Positions 24,136-35,320 of a stretch of 64,000 nt of DNA are shown here, one piece after another. The stretch is taken from assembly GCF_002979475.1 (NCBI RefSeq), contig NZ_PCOY01000002.1, forward strand, positions 124,001-188,000, in the 5' to 3' direction. The stretch's first letter is position 1; each line of letters starts with the position of its first letter. Source of the DNA: Microbacterium sp. MYb62. GTDB lineage: Bacteria; Actinomycetota; Actinomycetes; Actinomycetales; Microbacteriaceae. The notes beneath the pieces were generated by a model. The model saw nothing but the letters and a program-made list of their open reading frames with translations, ran no database searches and was not told the DNA's origin. The translations under genes and the position numbers were made by a program.

Positions 24136-25260
24136 GTGAGCACACTGCCCTTCCCCGCCTCCGTGTACGCCGCCCGACTCGCCCGCGCCGCCTCCCTCGC
24201 CGCTGAGGCCGGGCTCGACGCCATCATCGTGGGCCCGGGTCCCGATCTGCAGTATCTGGTGGGCGTCGAAGGCGACACCATCGAGCGACTCACCGCCCTG
24301 GTGATCGGCCCCGACCTCGCGCCGACGATCGTCGTCCCGCGGATGGAGCTCGCGAAGGTGCGCACCACCGCGGTCGGCGAACTCGCACTCGCCGTCGCGG
24401 ACTGGGTCGACGGCGAAGACCCCTACGCGCTGGTCACCGACGCCGTCGGCACCGTGTCGCGCGTCGGCGTCTCCGATGCTCTCCCCGCCCTGCACGTCAT
24501 CCCGATCGGCGAGCGACTGGGCGTGCGTCTCGAACTCGCGACCCCGGTGCTGCGCGAGGGCCGCATGATCAAGGACGCCGAGGAGATCGCCGAACTGCGT
24601 CGGGCCGGAGAGGCGATCGACGCGGTGCACCGCCGCGTGCACGAGTGGCTTCGGGCCGGCCGCACCGAGCGCGCGGTCGCGGCCGACATCGCCGAGGCCA
24701 TCGTCGCCGAGGGCCACCGCACGGTCGAGTTCGTGATCGTCGGCTCCGGGCCGAACGGCGCAGACCCGCACCACGAGGTCTCCGACCGGGTCATCGAAGA
24801 CGGCGATGTCGTCGTGGTCGACATCGGAGGAGCCGTGCCGAGCGGCTACAACTCCGACAGCACCAGGACCTACGTCGTCGGCACGCCCGACCCTGCAGCG
24901 GCCGAGCGCATCGCCGTGCTGGTGCGGGCGCAGCAGGCGGCGGTGGATGCCGTGCGTCCTGGGGCCACCGCAGCCGAGGTGGATGCCGCGGCGCGAACCG
25001 TGCTCGCCGACGCCGGTCTGGGCGAGGCGTTCCTGCATCGCACGGGCCATGGCATCGGCGTCTCGGTGCACGAGGAGCCGTACATCGCTCCGGGCAACGA
25101 CCTGGTGCTTCGCGAAGGCATGGCGTTCAGCATCGAGCCCGGCATCTACTTCGCCGGGTCCTGGGGCGCCCGCATCGAGGACATCGTGTTCGTGACGGCC
25201 GAGGGCGGCGAGAGGTTGAACGTCGCGCCGCACGAACTGACGTCGGTCGGCGTCGGCTGA
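24136..25260 (+). CDS. M24-family Xaa-Pro aminopeptidase
   Basis: 374 residues from GTG 24136. The creatinase-like N-domain (1-145) is followed by the pita-bread metallopeptidase domain. The metal ligands can be read: VVVDIGG and NSDSTRTY for the two Asp, TGHGIG for His, FSIEPGIY and RIEDIVF for the two Glu. It removes an N-terminal residue before proline, or acts as a dipeptidase (PepQ). It stands alone with a leaderless-type promoter. Confidence 0.92.
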   Translation: MSTLPFPASVYAARLARAASLAAEAGLDAIIVGPGPDLQYLVGVEGDTIERLTALVIGPDLAPTIVVPRMELAKVRTTAVGELALAVADWVDGEDPYALVTDAVGTVSRVGVSDALPALHVIPIGERLGVRLELATPVLREGRMIKDAEEIAELRRAGEAIDAVHRRVHEWLRAGRTERAVAADIAEAIVAEGHRTVEFVIVGSGPNGADPHHEVSDRVIEDGDVVVVDIGGAVPSGYNSDSTRTYVVGTPDPAAAERIAVLVRAQQAAVDAVRPGATAAEVDAAARTVLADAGLGEAFLHRTGHGIGVSVHEEPYIAPGNDLVLREGMAFSIEPGIYFAGSWGARIEDIVFVTAEGGERLNVAPHELTSVGVG

Positions 25261-25283
25261 CCGACGTCGATCGAGCACCGCGA

Positions 25284-25289
25284 TAGCAT
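25284..25289 (+). promoter_or_regulatory. -10 box of the HNH gene (leaderless)
   Basis: TAGCAT, 6 nt before the ATG at 25296. Confidence 0.55.
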
Positions 25290-25295
25290 CGGCCC

Positions 25296-25670
25296 ATGCG
25301 CCGCCGCCGCAAGGTCACTTCCACCACCGCGTCGCCGGCGACCCGTGCACGCTATGCCAAGCGGCGGCAGAATCGGCTCGCCCGCGTCGACAACGATCTC
25401 ACCGATGCCCAGTGGTACGACCTCATGGACGCCTGGGGCGGATGCGCCTACTGCGGTGGTGACGGTGCCGCACTGCAGCGCGACTGCATCCAGCCCATCT
25501 CCCGTGGCGGCCGCTACACGCTCGACAACGTGGTGCCGGCCTGCGCATCCTGCAACGCGAGCAAGCACAACGACGAGGTCACCGGGTGGCTGCGCCGCAA
25601 GAAGCTCGACGAGCGCACGTTCCTCGTCCGCCACGCCACGATCCTGCGGGAACTGCGTCCCGCCGAGTGA
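25296..25670 (+). CDS. HNH endonuclease-type protein with altered active site
   Basis: 124 residues. A basic N-terminus (MRRRRK) precedes an HNH domain with a zinc knuckle, Cys50/Cys53 and Cys83/Cys86, and the block DNVVPACASCNASKHND (77-93). The usual DHxxP signature reads DCIQP here (Asp63, Cys64), so the first catalytic His is replaced by Cys. It may be a nuclease with changed metal use or an inactive DNA-binding form. No restriction or phage genes are near. Confidence 0.82.
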   Translation: MRRRRKVTSTTASPATRARYAKRRQNRLARVDNDLTDAQWYDLMDAWGGCAYCGGDGAALQRDCIQPISRGGRYTLDNVVPACASCNASKHNDEVTGWLRRKKLDERTFLVRHATILRELRPAE

Positions 25671-25695
25671 GGCGCAGCCGTTGCGCCCCGGTCAG

Positions 25696-25701
25696 TACGC
25701 T
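25696..25701 (+). promoter_or_regulatory. -10 box of the GNAT gene (leaderless)
   Basis: TACGCT, 6 nt before the ATG at 25708; no ribosome site. Confidence 0.55.
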
Positions 25702-25707
25702 CGAGTC

Positions 25708-26154
25708 ATGACGACGATCACATCGATCACGACCGAGGACCGCACCGAGTGGCTCGCACTCTGGAACGGCTACCTCTCCTTCTACGAATCGGAACTCGAT
25801 GAGGAGATCACTGCGGCGACCTTCGAACGCCTCGTCGACAGCCACTCCGGCATCCACGGAGCTCTCGCCCGTGACGAGAACGGTGCAGCGGTGGGCATCG
25901 TCCATTGGCTCACGCACCCGGCGACGTGGACCACGGCCGACTACTGCTACCTCGAAGACCTGTTCGTCGCTCCTGACGTCCGCGGCGGCGGTGTCGGCAG
26001 GGCTTTGATCGCGCACGTGCGCGGATGGGCGGAACAGCACGGCTCGGCGAAGGTCTACTGGCTCACCGCGGAGTCGAACACCACCGCTCGGGGGCTCTAC
26101 GATCACGTCGCCTCACGGTCGGGAATGATCCATTACCAGATCGGTCTCGACTGA
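25708..26154 (+). CDS. GNAT-family N-acetyltransferase
   Basis: 148 residues from ATG 25708. The GNAT core is clear: LEDLFVAPDVRGGGVGRALI (acetyl-CoA loop RGGGVGRA at about 94-101), then the ENTTARGLYDHV-like segment SNTTARGLYDHVA. The substrate is not deducible. The open frame continues far upstream in the HNH region but the promoter box and conserved start favour this ATG. Confidence 0.9.
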   Translation: MTTITSITTEDRTEWLALWNGYLSFYESELDEEITAATFERLVDSHSGIHGALARDENGAAVGIVHWLTHPATWTTADYCYLEDLFVAPDVRGGGVGRALIAHVRGWAEQHGSAKVYWLTAESNTTARGLYDHVASRSGMIHYQIGLD

Positions 26155-26236
26155 CATTGCCCCGAAGACCGCAGGGGCGTCTGCCGGGTGGTTTCGAGTC
26201 TCACGGTGACCGCGAAGCGATCCCCCGTGAACAGAA

Positions 26237-26264
26237 GAAGCCCCCGGCAGCTGCCAGGGGCTTC
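26237..26264 (-). terminator. Terminator of the tRNA-Ile/tRNA-Ala pair
   Basis: 14-nt arms (26237-26250 with 26251-26264) with one mismatch, followed on the minus strand by TTCTTCTG, 10 nt after tRNA-Ala. Confidence 0.7.
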
Positions 26265-26273
26265 TCGATCCTG

Positions 26274-26346
26274 TGGAGCCTAGGAGATTCGAACTCCTGA
26301 CATCCTGCTTGCAAAGCAGGCGCTCTACCAACTGAGCTAAGGCCCC
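26274..26346 (-). tRNA. tRNA-Ala (anticodon TGC)
   Basis: 73 nt on the minus strand. Acceptor GGGGCCT pairs with AGGCTCC; the anticodon loop TTTGCAA gives TGC; T-loop TTCGAAT. CCA is not encoded. 27 nt downstream of tRNA-Ile. Confidence 0.95.
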
Positions 26347-26373
26347 GTGAGGGAATTTCTTGAGTTAAAAGTG

Positions 26374-26447
26374 TGGGGCTACCAGGACTTGAACCTGGGA
26401 CCTCTTCATTATCAGTGAAGCGCTCTAACCGCCTGAGCTATAGCCCC
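26374..26447 (-). tRNA. tRNA-Ile (anticodon GAT)
   Basis: 74 nt on the minus strand. Acceptor GGGGCTA pairs with TAGCCCC; anticodon loop CTGATAA gives GAT; T-loop TTCAAGT. CCA is not encoded. An Ile-Ala pair outside an rRNA operon is usual for this group near gyrA. Confidence 0.95.
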
Positions 26448-26491
26448 GTCAACCTCCAAGACTTTACCGGAGAAAGACGGAAAATCCGAAT

Positions 26492-26525
26492 CGAGGGCGA
26501 GGACCCCGGGGAGTCCTCGCCCTCG
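26492..26525 (-). terminator. Terminator of the two-component operon
   Basis: 13-bp perfect stem (26492-26504 with 26513-26525) just after the DUF4097 gene stop, with T-rich sequence beyond on the minus strand. Confidence 0.8.
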
Positions 26526-26532
26526 TCCGCGT

Positions 26533-27489
26533 TCAGCGTCCTGGTCGGATCGTCGCGGATCCGGCCGAGAGCGATACGTCGATCGTCCTCCGCGCATTCG
26601 AATCCTCGTCGACGACGGTGTTCAGAGTGCCGGCACTGGTGTCGTGAGTGACCGCATACGCGACATCGGGAACGGTCAGATCGAGCGATCCGGCGCTCAC
26701 GTCGATCGCGGTCTGCGTCGGAGGCGTGCCGGTCAGCTCGACCGTCAACTTCCCTGCGGATACGCCGAGGTCGGCGGTGGCGACACCGTCGAGCAGTACG
26801 TCGGCGCGGCCGGCACTCATCTGCACATCGAGTTCTCTCGCCGCCCCTTCGAGGTCGAGCGCACCCGCATTCACGTTGATGTCGAGGGTGCCGAAGTCTC
26901 CGACCACATCGAGACTGCCGGCATCGAGCGTCATGTCCGCATCGAGGTCGGCACTGCGCAGCTTCTCCGGCAGCGTGAGCACGGCGATCTCCTCATCACC
27001 GAACCAGTTGCCGAACCACCACCCGAACACACCCTGCGGACTGCGCACGACCAGCTCATCACCGTCGCGCTCGAACGTCCACGCCGTGCCTCGGCCGTTC
27101 GTGATGGCGAGCTCGGCCTCGTCGACGTCGCCGAACTCGACCCGCATGCTGCTCGCGTCGGCGTCGATGTCGAGTCCTTCGATCCCCTCCACCCCCATCG
27201 TCTGCACGGAGTCGGGGCGGCTCGACGACATGATGTTCCCCGCAGCAGCCGCTGCGGCGGTACCACCGGTTCCGAGCAGCGCGATCCCGCCGAACACGGC
27301 GGTCACGACCAGCACCGCCGTCGCGCCGGACGAGCGATCACCGGGAGGAGCAGGGGAGGGAGGATTCGTCGAAGCCTGCGGCGCGGGCGCCGCCTGAGCG
27401 GTCGGCTGCGGCGGAGCAGCGGGCGGGGAGGCGGGCGGCGGGGTGAGCGGCGTGTGCTCGCCCGGGGCGCCGTTGTTCTCGGTGGTCAT
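26533..27489 (-). CDS. DUF4097-type beta-strand repeat membrane protein
   Basis: 318 residues. A Pro/Ala-rich cytoplasmic N-terminus (about 1-52) precedes one membrane helix (about 56-80). The rest is an extracytoplasmic beta-solenoid of short repeats (LDIDADASSMRVEFGD, LDINVNAGALDLEG, DVSAGSLDLTVPD), the DUF4097/adhesin-like fold also found in LiaF-associated proteins. Its ATG overlaps the response regulator stop by 4 nt, so it belongs to the kinase operon and may sense or report envelope state. Confidence 0.85.
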   Translation of the reverse strand: MTTENNGAPGEHTPLTPPPASPPAAPPQPTAQAAPAPQASTNPPSPAPPGDRSSGATAVLVVTAVFGGIALLGTGGTAAAAAAGNIMSSSRPDSVQTMGVEGIEGLDIDADASSMRVEFGDVDEAELAITNGRGTAWTFERDGDELVVRSPQGVFGWWFGNWFGDEEIAVLTLPEKLRSADLDADMTLDAGSLDVVGDFGTLDINVNAGALDLEGAARELDVQMSAGRADVLLDGVATADLGVSAGKLTVELTGTPPTQTAIDVSAGSLDLTVPDVAYAVTHDTSAGTLNTVVDEDSNARRTIDVSLSAGSATIRPGR

Positions 27490-28175
27490 CGTGCCACTCC
27501 TGTCAGGCCGGTCGGCGGCGTCGGGCCACCGGTGTTCTCGATGTGGGCGAGGGCGGCGAGCACACGACGATTGCCTGACTCGTCCGGATCGAAGCCCAGT
27601 TTCTGGAAGATGGAGGTGATGTGCTTCTCGACGCTGGCCTCCGAGAGGAACAGCAGTCCGGCGATCGCCTGATTCGACTTGCCTTCCGCGATCAACGCGA
27701 GCACCGTGCGCTCGCGCTCGGTGAGCCGCATCATCCGGTCATCGCGGTTGCGCCGCGTCAACAGCTGGGCGACGACCTCGGGATCCAGCACCGTCGCGCC
27801 CTCCGAGATGCGCTGCACGGAGGCGAGGAACTCGGAGACGTCGGCGACGCGGTCCTTGAGCAGATATCCGAGCGGACCTCCCTGCGCGGCGATCAGATCA
27901 GAGGCGTAGCGCTCCTCGACATACTGGGAGAGCACGAGGATGGCGAGCGAGGGATGCGTCGATCGCAGCGCGAGTGCCGCCCGGATGCCCTCGTCGGTGA
28001 ACGTCGGAGGGAGACGGACGTCGAGGATGCAGAGGTCGGGTGCCGTCTTCACGACGGCTTCTTCGAGACCGTCGATGTCGGGGAGAGCGGCGACCACCTC
28101 GTGGCCGGCGTCTTCGAGCAGACGGACGAGTCCTTCGCGGAGGAGGACCGAGTCCTCGCAGATCAGGATGCGCAC
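27486..28175 (-). CDS. LuxR-type (NarL family) response regulator
   Basis: 229 residues from GTG 28175, with AGGAGGTG about 9 nt upstream; the longer open frame is inside the kinase gene. The receiver domain has Asp8, phospho-acceptor Asp52 (CILDVRL) and the LLKD lysine near 107. The LuxR HTH (about 150-212) has LTERERTVLALIAEGKSNQ, ending in helices that precede LAALAHIENT. Partner of the overlapping histidine kinase; overlap is 13 nt. Confidence 0.93.
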   Translation of the reverse strand: MRILICEDSVLLREGLVRLLEDAGHEVVAALPDIDGLEEAVVKTAPDLCILDVRLPPTFTDEGIRAALALRSTHPSLAILVLSQYVEERYASDLIAAQGGPLGYLLKDRVADVSEFLASVQRISEGATVLDPEVVAQLLTRRNRDDRMMRLTERERTVLALIAEGKSNQAIAGLLFLSEASVEKHITSIFQKLGFDPDESGNRRVLAALAHIENTGGPTPPTGLTGVAR

Positions 28176-29431
28176 GGGACGTTCACCTCCAGGCTGGTCG
28201 GTCCACCCTGCGGACTGTCGAGACGGAAGGTCCCACCCGCAGCGAGGATGCGATTCGCGATGCCGTCGAGGCCACCGCCGGGCTGCACCTGCGCGCCTCC
28301 GATGCCGTTGTCCTCCACCCGCGCCCAGAGCGTCTTGCCCTCGCGCAACCGCACGATCACGCGCGCCTCGCTGGCCCGCGAGTGCTTCGCGGCGTTGGTC
28401 AGCGATTCGGCGATCGAGAAGTACACGGCGGCCTCGGCTTCGCGGCTGCACCGCCCGTCCATCCGCACGTCGAGATGGACGGGGATGTGCGAGCGCCCAG
28501 CGAGCGCCGACAGCGCGGCGTCGAGACCGCGGTCGTCGAGCACGGAGGCGTGGATGCCGCGTGCGAGCTGACGCAGTTCGGTGATGGCCGCCTTGGTCGA
28601 GGTGTGCGCCTCGTTGATCAGTTCCTTCGCGGCCTCGGGATCGTTGTCGATCTTCTGCTGAGCGAGGCCGAGGGTCATGCCGACCGAGACGAGTCGCGGC
28701 TGAACCCCGTCGTGCAGGTCCCGTTCGATGCGTGTGCGCTCCACGTCGGCGGCGCGCACGGCGCCCTCCCGCTGCGCGGTCGACGTGCGGACCCGCTCGG
28801 TGAGCTCGGTCTCCTTCGGACGGACCACGATCGCGAGCGCGATGGTGCGGTGCAGCAGAGCCAGTCCGATCGTCCCGACGACGCACGCGGCGATGCCCAG
28901 GATGCCGACGAGCGGCGCCCATGAGACGGGGATGCCTGTGCCGCCGAAGGGTCCGATCACGGCGTCTGCGGCGGTGAGCGGGGCGAAGGCGATGATGATC
29001 GACCACACGAAGCCCCAGAAGAGACGGAGCACGATGGCGCCGAGAACGGCGGCGATCGCGAAGTTGGCGATCGCGCGCCACATGCGCCCGTCGATCGCCT
29101 GACGCCCGAGCGAACGCAACCAGCCCACGAAGCCGGGGCGGTCGCGTGGCTGTGCGCGCAGCGGTGCGATCGACGTGCGGTAGAGCGCGCCGACGCGGGC
29201 CACCTCGAACCACCCGAGCCCGTACAGGGCGTAGACCAGGCCCACGAGCAGGACGAGGCCGATGCCCGCGGCCAGGATGAGTCCGAGGCCGGTGCCGAGG
29301 AGCCCGCCGAGCATTCCGAGGATGGCACCGCCGAGAGCACCGACGCCTGCCAGATGCAGGATCGTGAGGAAGATGCGCAACGGCGGCTTCACCGCCGTTG
29401 CGGGAGCCGGGGTTGCAGTCTGAGTGGTCAT
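28163..29431 (-). CDS. Sensor histidine kinase (NarL/DesK type)
   Basis: 422 residues from ATG 29431, which has a TACCTT hexamer exactly 6 nt upstream. Four or more membrane helices (about 22-72 and 122-200) form a sensor region. HisKA_3 has phospho-acceptor His240 in RIERDLHDGVQPRL, and HATPase has VEDNGIGG and a glycine-rich GGGLDGIANRI. It signals to the NarL-type regulator encoded next. The sensed signal is unknown; the DUF4097 partner suggests envelope stress. Confidence 0.92.
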   Translation of the reverse strand: MTTQTATPAPATAVKPPLRIFLTILHLAGVGALGGAILGMLGGLLGTGLGLILAAGIGLVLLVGLVYALYGLGWFEVARVGALYRTSIAPLRAQPRDRPGFVGWLRSLGRQAIDGRMWRAIANFAIAAVLGAIVLRLFWGFVWSIIIAFAPLTAADAVIGPFGGTGIPVSWAPLVGILGIAACVVGTIGLALLHRTIALAIVVRPKETELTERVRTSTAQREGAVRAADVERTRIERDLHDGVQPRLVSVGMTLGLAQQKIDNDPEAAKELINEAHTSTKAAITELRQLARGIHASVLDDRGLDAALSALAGRSHIPVHLDVRMDGRCSREAEAAVYFSIAESLTNAAKHSRASEARVIVRLREGKTLWARVEDNGIGGAQVQPGGGLDGIANRILAAGGTFRLDSPQGGPTSLEVNVPCAS

Positions 29432-29437
29432 GCTTCC

Positions 29438-29443
29438 AAGGTA
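29438..29443 (-). promoter_or_regulatory. -10 box of the histidine kinase gene (leaderless)
   Basis: TACCTT on the minus strand, 6 nt before the ATG at 29431; no ribosome site. Confidence 0.5.
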
Positions 29444-29550
29444 CGGCGGGGCCGGCGGGCACGACACCGAGTCAACCGGACACTCCGCTTCGGGTTTTCC
29501 GTAACCGGGATCAGGCGGGATCGGCGGGTGTCTTCTCGCCGCCGGAGAAC

Positions 29551-29586
29551 GATGAAGGGCGGATGCCGCAGCATCCGCCCTTCATC
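29551..29586 (-). terminator. Terminator of the gyrB/gyrA/DUF3566 transcripts
   Basis: Perfect 16-bp stem (29551-29566 with 29571-29586), loop CGCA, 27 nt after the DUF3566 stop. Confidence 0.8.
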
Positions 29587-29613
29587 GAATCCGTTTCGGA
29601 GATCGCCTCCGGG

Positions 29614-30018
29614 TCAGTTCGACATGAACCCGACGAGCAGTCCGCCGGTGACCTTCACGGCGAGGTTGTAGATTCCCGCGACCACGGCACCGAGCACGGT
29701 GAAGACGATCAGGTTCAGGATCGCGACGACTGCCGCGAACGCCATCACCTGCGGCAGCCCGACGACCTCGGAGAGCACGAACGTGTTGTCGGTGATCCCG
29801 ACCAGGAACTTCTCCGTCGTGGTCATGACCCCTGTGGCCTGGAGCACCAGGAAGACGAGGAAGAACGAGACCATGGTGACCACCGCGAGGGCGACCGCAC
29901 CGAGGAAGGACAGCTTCACGGCCGACCAGAAGTCCACGTAGACCAGGCGAAGCCTGACCTGCTTGCCGCTGGTCTTGCGGGTCGACTTCTTCGCCAGCTT
30001 GTCGGCCACTGTGCTCAT
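29614..30018 (-). CDS. DUF3566-family membrane protein
   Basis: 134 residues. A basic N-terminus ([14 protein letters not shown]) is followed by two membrane helices (about 30-62 and 85-120), typical of DUF3566. These proteins lie directly downstream of gyrA throughout the actinobacteria; function is unknown, with possible links to cell division. Its ATG overlaps the gyrA stop (ATGA). Confidence 0.9.
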   Translation of the reverse strand: MSTVADKLAKKSTRKTSGKQVRLRLVYVDFWSAVKLSFLGAVALAVVTMVSFFLVFLVLQATGVMTTTEKFLVGITDNTFVLSEVVGLPQVMAFAAVVAILNLIVFTVLGAVVAGIYNLAVKVTGGLLVGFMSN

Positions 30019-32570
30019 GCGTCTGTATCCTCGGGGGTCTGTGTCGTCTCGGAGGCCTGGGTCTCGGCATCCTCCGCATCCACCTCGTCCTCGGTGAGGC
30101 CACGCTCACCGTTACGGGCGATGGCGAGGATGCGATCGGCTTCCGTCGTCCGGGCGAACACCACTCCCATGGTGTCTCGACCCTTGGCGGGGACCTCGGC
30201 CACGGCAGAGCGTACCACCTTGCCGCTGGACAGAACCACCAAGACCTCGTCGTCCTCGGACACGATCAGACCGCCCGCGAGAGTGCCCCGATCGTCGTTC
30301 AGCTTGGCGACCTTGATGCCCGTTCCGCCACGTCCCTGCACGCGGTATTCCTCGACGGCGGTGCGCTTCGCGTAGCCGCCGTCGGTGACGACGAACACGA
30401 ACTTCCCGGGTGCCGCGACGGATGCCGACAGCAGGCAGTCCTCGTCGAGCTTGAACTTCATCCCTCGCACGCCGGCCGTGGCGCGACCCATCGGACGAAG
30501 CGCCTCGTCGGTCGCCTCGAAGCGCACCGACATGCCCCGGCGGCTGATCAGGAGGATGTCGTCCTCCTTGTTCACCATGAGCGCGCTGACCAGTTCGTCC
30601 TCGTCGTTCAGACGGATCGCGATCACGCCACCCTGACGGTTGGTGTCGTACGCCTCGAGCCTGGTCTTCTTGACCAGACCCTCGCGCGTCGCCAGCACCA
30701 GGTACTCCGCCACCTGATAGTCGCGGATGTCGAGCACCTGAGCGATGCTCTCGTCCGGCTGCAGCGCGAGCAGGTTCGCGACGTGCATGCCCTTCGCGTC
30801 GCGTCCGGCCTCCGGCACCTCGTAGGTCTTCGCACGGTAGACGCGACCCTTGTCGGTGAAGAACAGCAGCCAGTGGTGCGTGGTGGTCACGAAGAAGTGC
30901 TCGACGATGTCGTTCGCGCGCAGCTGTGCGCCCTTGACGCCCTTGCCGCCGCGGTGCTGCGAACGGTAGTTGTCGCTGCGCGTGCGCTTGATGTACCCCT
31001 CGCGCGTGACGGTGACGACCATCTCCTCCTCGGCGATGAGGTCTTCCATCGAGACGTCGCCGTCGAAGCCGTGGAGGATGTGCGTGCGCCGCTCGTCTCC
31101 GAAGCGGTCGACGATGCCGGTCAGCTCCTCACGGATGATCGTACGCTGACGACCTTCGTCGGCCAGGATCGACTTGTAGTCGGTGATCTGCGCCTCGAGC
31201 TCGTTGGCCTGGTCGATGATCCGCTGACGCTCGAGAGCTGCGAGGCGACGCAGCTGCATCTGCAGGATCGCATCGGCCTGGATCTCATCGATGTCGAGGA
31301 GCTTCTGGAGACCCTCGTTCGCATCCGCCGTGGTCTGCGACCGACGGATGAGCGCGATGACCTCGTCGAGGGCGTCGAGCGCCTTCAGATATCCGCGCAG
31401 GATGTGCATGCGCTTCTCGGCCTCGCGGAGGCGGAACTCCGTGCGGCGGACGATCACGTCGATCTGGTGGGAGATCCAGTGCGTGATGAAGCCGTCGATC
31501 GCGAGCGTGCGCGGCACGCCGTCGACGATCGCGAGCATGTTCGCGCCGAAGTTCTCCTGCAGCTGGGTGTGCTTGTACAGGTTGTTCAGCACGACCTTCG
31601 CGACCGCGTCGCGCTTGAGCACGACGACCAGACGCTGACCCGTGCGGTCGGAGGACTCGTCACGGATGTCGGCGATGCCGGTGATCTTGCCGTCACGGGC
31701 GAGGTCGCCGATCTTCACCGCGACGTTGTCGGGATTGACCTGGTACGGCAGCTCGGTGACGACGAGGCAGGTGCGGCCCTGGATCTCCTCGACGTTGACG
31801 ACCGCGCGCATCGTGATGGAACCGCGCCCGGTGCGATACGCCTCGTGGATGCCCTTGGTGCCGAGGATCTGCGCTCCGGTCGGGAAGTCCGGGCCGGGAA
31901 CGCGCTGGATCAGACCGTCGAGCAGCTCCTCGCGCGGGATCCCGGGATTGTCGAGGGCCCAGAGAGCGGCGTCGGACACCTCGCGGAGGTTGTGCGGCGG
32001 GATGTTCGTGGCCATGCCGACCGCGATGCCGACCGAGCCGTTGACGAGCAGGTTCGGGAAGCGAGCCGGCAGGACCGTCGGCTCCTGCGTCTGGCCGTCG
32101 TAGTTGTCGGTGAAGTCGACCGTGTCCTCTTCGATGTCGCGCACCATCTCGAGCGCGAGCGGGGCCATCTTGGTCTCGGTGTATCGAGGGGCTGCGGCGC
32201 CCATGTTCCCGGGGGAGCCGAAGTTGCCCTGGCCGAGAGCCAGCGGATACCGCAGCGACCACGGCTGCACCAGGCGGACGAGGGCGTCGTAGATCGCCGA
32301 GTCGCCGTGCGGGTGGTACTGGCCCATGACCTCGCCGACCACGCGGGCGCACTTCGAGAACGACTTGTCGGGGCGGAATCCGCCGTCGTACATGCCGTAG
32401 ATCACACGGCGGTGCACGGGCTTGAGACCATCGCGCACATCGGGGAGCGCGCGCCCCACGATGACGGCCATCGCGTAGTCGAGGTAGCTGCGCTGCATCT
32501 CCGACTGCAGGTCGACCTGGTCGATCTTGCCGTGATCGTGTTCCGGCGCGGTGCGTTCTTCGTCAGTCAT
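30015..32570 (-). CDS. gyrA: DNA gyrase subunit A
   Basis: 851 residues. Catalytic Tyr130 in AAPRYTE. The quinolone-resistance region [13 protein letters not shown] carries Ser91 and Asp95, the residues equivalent to the fluoroquinolone-sensitive Ser83 and Asp87 of E. coli. The C-terminal beta-pinwheel has a GyrA box in slightly changed form (QHRGGKG). The acidic tail is short. It cuts and reseals DNA to introduce negative supercoils with GyrB, encoded 43 nt upstream. Confidence 0.98.
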   Translation of the reverse strand: MTDEERTAPEHDHGKIDQVDLQSEMQRSYLDYAMAVIVGRALPDVRDGLKPVHRRVIYGMYDGGFRPDKSFSKCARVVGEVMGQYHPHGDSAIYDALVRLVQPWSLRYPLALGQGNFGSPGNMGAAAPRYTETKMAPLALEMVRDIEEDTVDFTDNYDGQTQEPTVLPARFPNLLVNGSVGIAVGMATNIPPHNLREVSDAALWALDNPGIPREELLDGLIQRVPGPDFPTGAQILGTKGIHEAYRTGRGSITMRAVVNVEEIQGRTCLVVTELPYQVNPDNVAVKIGDLARDGKITGIADIRDESSDRTGQRLVVVLKRDAVAKVVLNNLYKHTQLQENFGANMLAIVDGVPRTLAIDGFITHWISHQIDVIVRRTEFRLREAEKRMHILRGYLKALDALDEVIALIRRSQTTADANEGLQKLLDIDEIQADAILQMQLRRLAALERQRIIDQANELEAQITDYKSILADEGRQRTIIREELTGIVDRFGDERRTHILHGFDGDVSMEDLIAEEEMVVTVTREGYIKRTRSDNYRSQHRGGKGVKGAQLRANDIVEHFFVTTTHHWLLFFTDKGRVYRAKTYEVPEAGRDAKGMHVANLLALQPDESIAQVLDIRDYQVAEYLVLATREGLVKKTRLEAYDTNRQGGVIAIRLNDEDELVSALMVNKEDDILLISRRGMSVRFEATDEALRPMGRATAGVRGMKFKLDEDCLLSASVAAPGKFVFVVTDGGYAKRTAVEEYRVQGRGGTGIKVAKLNDDRGTLAGGLIVSEDDEVLVVLSSGKVVRSAVAEVPAKGRDTMGVVFARTTEADRILAIARNGERGLTEDEVDAEDAETQASETTQTPEDTDA

Positions 32571-32613
32571 GAATCAATCTCTCTGTCACACATCTGGTCT
32601 GAGCCCGCGGGCA

Positions 32614-34707
<2,094 letters not shown>

Positions 34708-34801
34708 TCACGAACTCCCATTCTAGCGGAGTTTCGTCGGGAAATGCCGCTCAACGGCCGTGTGTGGCCCTCTGAGCGTTTCGGACCCCTTGCGTGGTGC
34801 C

Positions 34802-35320
34802 CTACCCGTAGGTATCGCGCGGGCCCCGTCCTGGAACGGCTCTGGGACCCCATTTCCAGGAGGGAACGTCCGGTCCGATGAAGCGAAGGTTCTCGACCCC
34901 CGCCTCCGGATACCGCCGACCGATCTCGGTGAGAATCGTCGCCCTCATGAACTGCAGGTTCTTCGCCCATGCCGTCGAGTCGCACTTGACGGTGAGCAGA
35001 CCGCGCTCCAGAGACACCGGCTCGGAGTGCTTCGCCGTGTCGGCGCCGGCGAGATCCGCCCACTGACGCACGAGGTCTTCCCTGGCGAGGGTGATCTGCC
35101 AGCCCGAGTCACGACTCAGCTTGTCGAGCACCGCCCCGAGAGCACCGGGATCCCGCCCCGGCGTGAACGGCGCGTTGTCATCGTCTGTGGTGATGCGCCG
35201 CTTGCGCTTCCAGCTCTTCGAGCTGGGCTGCAGACCACGAAGTCGCAGATAGGTGCCGACGGTCTCCGGAACCTCGGCTGCGGGTGTCGATGCTGCGGGT
35301 GTCGATGCCGACTCAGTCAT
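34802..35320 (-). CDS. DUF721 (DciA-like) protein
   Basis: 172 residues from ATG 35320, overlapping the recF stop by 8 nt. The N-terminus carries a 15-nt tandem duplication (35278-35307) that encodes ASTPA twice. The domain (about 65-160) has LSRDSGWQITLAREDLVRQW and the KH-like LLTVKCDSTAWA. DUF721 corresponds to DciA, the ancestral replicative-helicase operator, and its place between recF and gyrB is conserved in actinobacteria. Confidence 0.88.
   Translation of the reverse strand: MTESASTPAASTPAAEVPETVGTYLRLRGLQPSSKSWKRKRRITTDDDNAPFTPGRDPGALGAVLDKLSRDSGWQITLAREDLVRQWADLAGADTAKHSEPVSLERGLLTVKCDSTAWAKNLQFMRATILTEIGRRYPEAGVENLRFIGPDVPSWKWGPRAVPGRGPRDTYG
35278..35307. repeat. 15-nt tandem duplication in the DUF721 gene
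   Basis: Unit CTGCGGGTGTCGATG occurs twice in a row, in frame, giving a repeated Ala-Ser-Thr-Pro-Ala in the disordered N-terminus. Confidence 0.8.

Noticed and set aside
32571..32613. Separate gyrA promoter between gyrB and gyrA
   Set aside because: The gap is only 43 nt and no convincing -35/-10 pair is visible; co-transcription with gyrB is more likely.
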